64,000 nucleotides of DNA from RYN-230 sp963768945 (GTDB taxonomy: Bacteria > Actinomycetota > Actinomycetes > Streptosporangiales > Streptosporangiaceae). The position numbers and the translations under genes are program-made. Shown one piece after another: positions 61,554-64,000 of the stretch (position 1 is the stretch's first letter; every line of letters starts with the position of its first letter). The notes under the pieces are model-generated. The model did not search any database. It had not been told where the DNA came from and saw only the letters and a list, made by a program, of their open reading frames with translations. The DNA lies in the NCBI GenBank assembly GCA_963768945.1, contig CAVYJW010000005.1, positions 558,001 through 622,000 of the forward strand. Reading direction: 5' to 3'.

Positions 61554-63140
61554 TCAGGACTTCAGCTGGCTGGCCAGGCGGAGCGCAAGGGCCACCGTGG
61601 TCAGGCTTGGGTTCGCCGCCGGGGAGACCGGGAAGACGGAGTTATCGCAAGCGTAGAGGTTGTCGTAGGCCAGGAACTTCAGGTTCTCGTCCAGGACGCC
61701 GCTGCCGTCCCCGGCCATCCGCAGGGTCCCGACCTCGTGCGCTACGCCGCCGATGGCTGCGACCTGCAAAGCCAGGCTCGGGTCCTCGCCCAGCACCGGT
61801 TCGGCGTTAAAGGCGGTCAGTATCGTCTGGGCCAGTTCGTCGGCCTCCGACAGCAGCGCCTGGCTGGGGGTGGCCGGCGCCATGTACAAGTTCACCGGGT
61901 TGGCCGGGTTGCCGTTCGTGGCCAGGTAGTTGCCCGCCAGCAGGGGCGAGTAGTACTGGAAGACGATCTCGCACAGCATGTAACCGTTGCGGATGTTCTC
62001 GTCCTGGGCCAGGTGATCAGGGTCGATGTACCGGCCCTGGTTGAACTCGGCGCCGAGCTCCAGCACGATGTCGAAGGCGTGCTGGTCTACCGTGGCCTGG
62101 GGGTGCTGCAGGACCAGCTTCGCGGAGTCAGTGGTGCTGGAGTTGGGGTGGTCCGGGGGGACCACGAAATGCCGGTAGCGGATCATGTGGTCGGTAATGC
62201 CCTTGCCGATCAGGCCGTTCGGGTCCTGGAGGCCCGACTGCAGAGCGATCTTGGCCGATTCGATCGTCCCCGCCGACAGCACCACCGCCTTGGCCTGGTA
62301 GGTGCGCTGCTTTTGGGCCAGCAGGTCGAAGCACTGGACCCCGGTCACCTGGGTCGGTTTGGCGGGGTTGGTGGTGACGGTCCATACCGCGTGGTTGAGG
62401 TTAATCGTCAGCGGGTTCCGGCCGGTGGGGTTCAGCTGCGGTGGCTCCGCGGCCAGCACGTCCTCCAGCAGGAGGTCGGCGGAGGAGAAGATCCCGACCG
62501 GGATGGACCAGTTGGTGGCCCCCATGTACTGCACGCCGACGGGTCCGTCCAGCACGTTCCAGCCCGGCATGAGGGTCCCGACGTAATTCCGCGACGCCGT
62601 CTGGAACGCGCTGTCGGGCAGCTGATCGGCGTTCATGGTGTGCAGGGCGTCGGTGTAGCCATCCTGGTTGACCAGGTAATTAGACACGTCGGACGGCCAC
62701 GCGGCCAGCTGCCATGCGCTCAGCTGGGGAACCAGGCTGCCCCAGAACAGCGACCGGCCGCCCAGGTTGAACGCCTGCGCGCCCTGGTAGCCGGAGCCGT
62801 TGACGTTGGTGTAGTTGATCACCTGGAAGTACTGCCAGAGCGACCAGATCTGCTTCTGGAACTGGCCGATGAGCAGGCGGCGGGGCAGGTTGCCGACATG
62901 GGTGGGAAACAGGTACGGGCCGGCTTCGAGCAGGAGCACGTTGGCGCCGGCGTCGGCCAGGGTACTGGCCAGCACCCCGCCGCCCATTCCGGAGCCCACC
63001 ACGATGACGTCGTAGACGATGGTGCCGTCCAGGTTCCGGTTGACCAACTGCTGGGCCACGATGCCGTTCTCGGTGACCAGGGCCGTGTTCGCCGGGAACG
63101 TCACCTGAGCGTCGGTGTAGGTGAGCTGCAGCCGGCGGCC
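61554..63140 (-). CDS. GMC-type FAD oxidoreductase, main part downstream of a frameshift
   Basis: About 530 residues of a GMC-like oxidoreductase: Y-D-V-I-V-V-G-S-G-M-G-G-G-V-L-A (FAD dinucleotide loop) and L-L-L-E-A-G-P, N-L-G-G-R-S-L-F-W-G, A-V-V-L-S-A-G-T-I-E-S-A, and H-E-V-G-T-L-R-M-A-G-D with the active-site His region, N-P-S-L-T-T-V-A-L-A-L-R. The start before Q-L-T-Y-T-D-A-Q-V-T-F-P belongs in another frame (63101-63358), so this piece lacks its own start and RBS. A one-base shift in the GC tract at about 63131-63152 would join the two into about 600 residues. Substrate unknown. Confidence 0.82.
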   Translation of the reverse strand, partial: GRRLQLTYTDAQVTFPANTALVTENGIVAQQLVNRNLDGTIVYDVIVVGSGMGGGVLASTLADAGANVLLLEAGPYLFPTHVGNLPRRLLIGQFQKQIWSLWQYFQVINYTNVNGSGYQGAQAFNLGGRSLFWGSLVPQLSAWQLAAWPSDVSNYLVNQDGYTDALHTMNADQLPDSAFQTASRNYVGTLMPGWNVLDGPVGVQYMGATNWSIPVGIFSSADLLLEDVLAAEPPQLNPTGRNPLTINLNHAVWTVTTNPAKPTQVTGVQCFDLLAQKQRTYQAKAVVLSAGTIESAKIALQSGLQDPNGLIGKGITDHMIRYRHFVVPPDHPNSSTTDSAKLVLQHPQATVDQHAFDIVLELGAEFNQGRYIDPDHLAQDENIRNGYMLCEIVFQYYSPLLAGNYLATNGNPANPVNLYMAPATPSQALLSEADELAQTILTAFNAEPVLGEDPSLALQVAAIGGVAHEVGTLRMAGDGSGVLDENLKFLAYDNLYACDNSVFPVSPAANPSLTTVALALRLASQLKS

Positions 63141-63358
63141 GGGGCCGGCGCCGTGAGGTTGCCGCCGTTCATCCAGCGCCCGGGCAGGATGACGAACTTG
63201 AACTCCAGGCCGCCGGTGTAGTCGCGTTCGTCCAGGATGAACTCCCAGGCTCCGTCGGTGTACTCGCCAGCCCGGTCCGCCCATCCGTCCGCTGCCGTGC
63301 GCAGCACTACAACGGCCTCAGGGACCGCCGTGTCGGTCACGTAGCTGATAGCGAACAT
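63101..63358 (-). pseudogene. N-terminal part of GMC oxidoreductase, separated by frameshift
   Basis: An 85-residue frame with ATG at 63358 and a good GAGGAA upstream. The product has A-I-S-Y-V-T-D-T-A-V-P and F-V-I-L-P-G-R-W-M-N-G-G-N-L-T-A, a small beta domain that precedes the FAD domain in relatives. It ends early, after C-S-S-P-T-P-T-L-R, because the frame is lost at a G/C run near 63131-63152. The intact continuation is the next feature. Translational recoding is not excluded. Confidence 0.75.
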
Positions 63359-63575
63359 TGGTTCCTCCCCGAATCTCGCTCAGTTAGTGCCCGCTATCGA
63401 AGATCAGCAATAGTCCCGTTTCCCGCCGTTCAGCAGAAAGGGGACTTTACCGTTCCGGCCTCACGCCTGATCTTGTTCACTACCGATAAATCTACCCGCC
63501 CAGGGCCAGGACGACCGGGATCCTTATGCTGGAAGTAGGGAATTTCCGTCACCCGGACCACACGGAGGCGAGCGC

Positions 63576-64000
63576 ATGGGGACGATCACCACGACCGATG
63601 GCACGGAGATCTTCTACAAGGACTGGGGTTCTGGCCAGCCCCTCGTCTTCAGCCACGGCTGGCCGCTGTCGGCTGACGACTGGGACACCCAGATGCTGTT
63701 CTTCCTGCAGCACGGCTATCGCGTCATCGCCCACGACCGGCGCGGGCACGGCCGGTCCACGCAGACCAGCGGCGGCCACGACATGGATCACTACGCCGAC
63801 GACCTGGCCGCGGTCACTGAGCATCTCGATCTTCAGGGTGCCGTTCACATCGGCCACTCGACCGGGGGCGGCGAGGTCGTGCGCTACATCGCCCGGCATG
63901 GTGAGAGCCGCGTCGCGAAGGCGGTACTGATCAGCTCGGTGCCGCCGCTGATGGTGCAGACTGAGGCCAACCCCGGCGGCCTGCCCAAGAGCGTGTTCGA
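63576..64000 (+). CDS. alpha/beta hydrolase (non-haem chloroperoxidase-like), 3' partial
   Basis: The first 141 residues of a hydrolase that continues past the window. It reads G-T-I-T-T-T-D-G-T-E-I-F-Y-K-D-W-G, then S-H-G-W-P-L-S-A-D-D-W (oxyanion loop), H-D-R-R-G-H-G-R-S and the nucleophile elbow G-H-S-T-G-G-G-E-V. This matches the cofactor-free haloperoxidase/arylesterase group, where the serine hydrolase site also supports perhydrolysis. ATG at 63576 has GGAGG upstream. Divergent from the GMC oxidoreductase; the catalytic Asp and His lie outside the window. Confidence 0.9.
   Translation, partial: MGTITTTDGTEIFYKDWGSGQPLVFSHGWPLSADDWDTQMLFFLQHGYRVIAHDRRGHGRSTQTSGGHDMDHYADDLAAVTEHLDLQGAVHIGHSTGGGEVVRYIARHGESRVAKAVLISSVPPLMVQTEANPGGLPKSVF

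Overview
The window comes from a high-G+C, Gram-positive actinomycete. Very high third-position GC, frequent GTG/TTG starts and several actinobacterial families all point there: the FxSxx RiPP system, DUF574 methyltransferase, a mycothiol-dependent maleylpyruvate isomerase-like protein, GTP-dependent PEP carboxykinase, the CE1758/CE1759 pair and a RamB/ScfR-type regulator. A glutamic (G1) endopeptidase hints at an acidic soil habitat, which is inference only. No tRNA, rRNA, CRISPR array or transposase was seen.

Region 1 (1-23.3 kb) is accessory and conflict/signalling-like. A START-like fragment and an SMR transporter are followed by a membrane protein with TrkA-like, RyR and PGDYG-like parts. 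It is divergent from a complete FxSxx ribosomal peptide locus: precursor FxsA ending in F-G-S-S-I, radical SAM/SPASM cyclophane synthase FxsB with a C-terminal HExxH-like domain, the TIR-like FxsC, and the giant FxsT (ParA-like, TIR-like, NB-ARC, TPR). About 8 kb further on lies a second NB-ARC/TPR protein whose C-terminal two thirds closely resembles FxsT but whose N-terminus is a DUF4062 domain. Next to it are a vWA protein and a MoxR ATPase lacking its whole N-terminal half. Between these lie an alpha/beta hydrolase, a Bax-inhibitor-1-like protein, a G1 peptidase, an NlpC/P60 protein, the DUF574 methyltransferase, the isomerase-like protein and a secreted protein.

Region 2 (23.4-37.6 kb) is mostly housekeeping. 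It has a tightly overlapping five-gene operon (histidine kinase, LuxR-type regulator, CPBP protease, CE1758 luciferase-like monooxygenase, CE1759 FMN reductase), a secreted hydrolase plus acyltransferase pair, pckG divergent from a RamB/ScfR-like regulator, an FKBP isomerase, a double-VOC protein, the msrB-msrA pair and an alpha/beta hydrolase.

Region 3 (37.7-50.6 kb) holds a tandem duplication of a secreted protein together with its 63-nt upstream element, a class II DAHP synthase, a GlxA-like copper radical oxidase with a membrane beta-propeller, tryptophan 2,3-dioxygenase, a DUF4331 trio, a YciO-type protein and a lower-GC membrane protein built of pentapeptide-like repeats.

Region 4 (50.7-64 kb) holds a GNAT/acyl-CoA synthetase split by a one-base frameshift, then a glycogen cluster: glgP divergent from glgA and two GH57 enzymes. 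A phytanoyl-CoA dioxygenase-like protein, a GMC oxidoreductase (also frameshifted) and a truncated alpha/beta hydrolase follow at the window end. Two single-base frameshifts in otherwise intact conserved genes raise the possibility of assembly errors.
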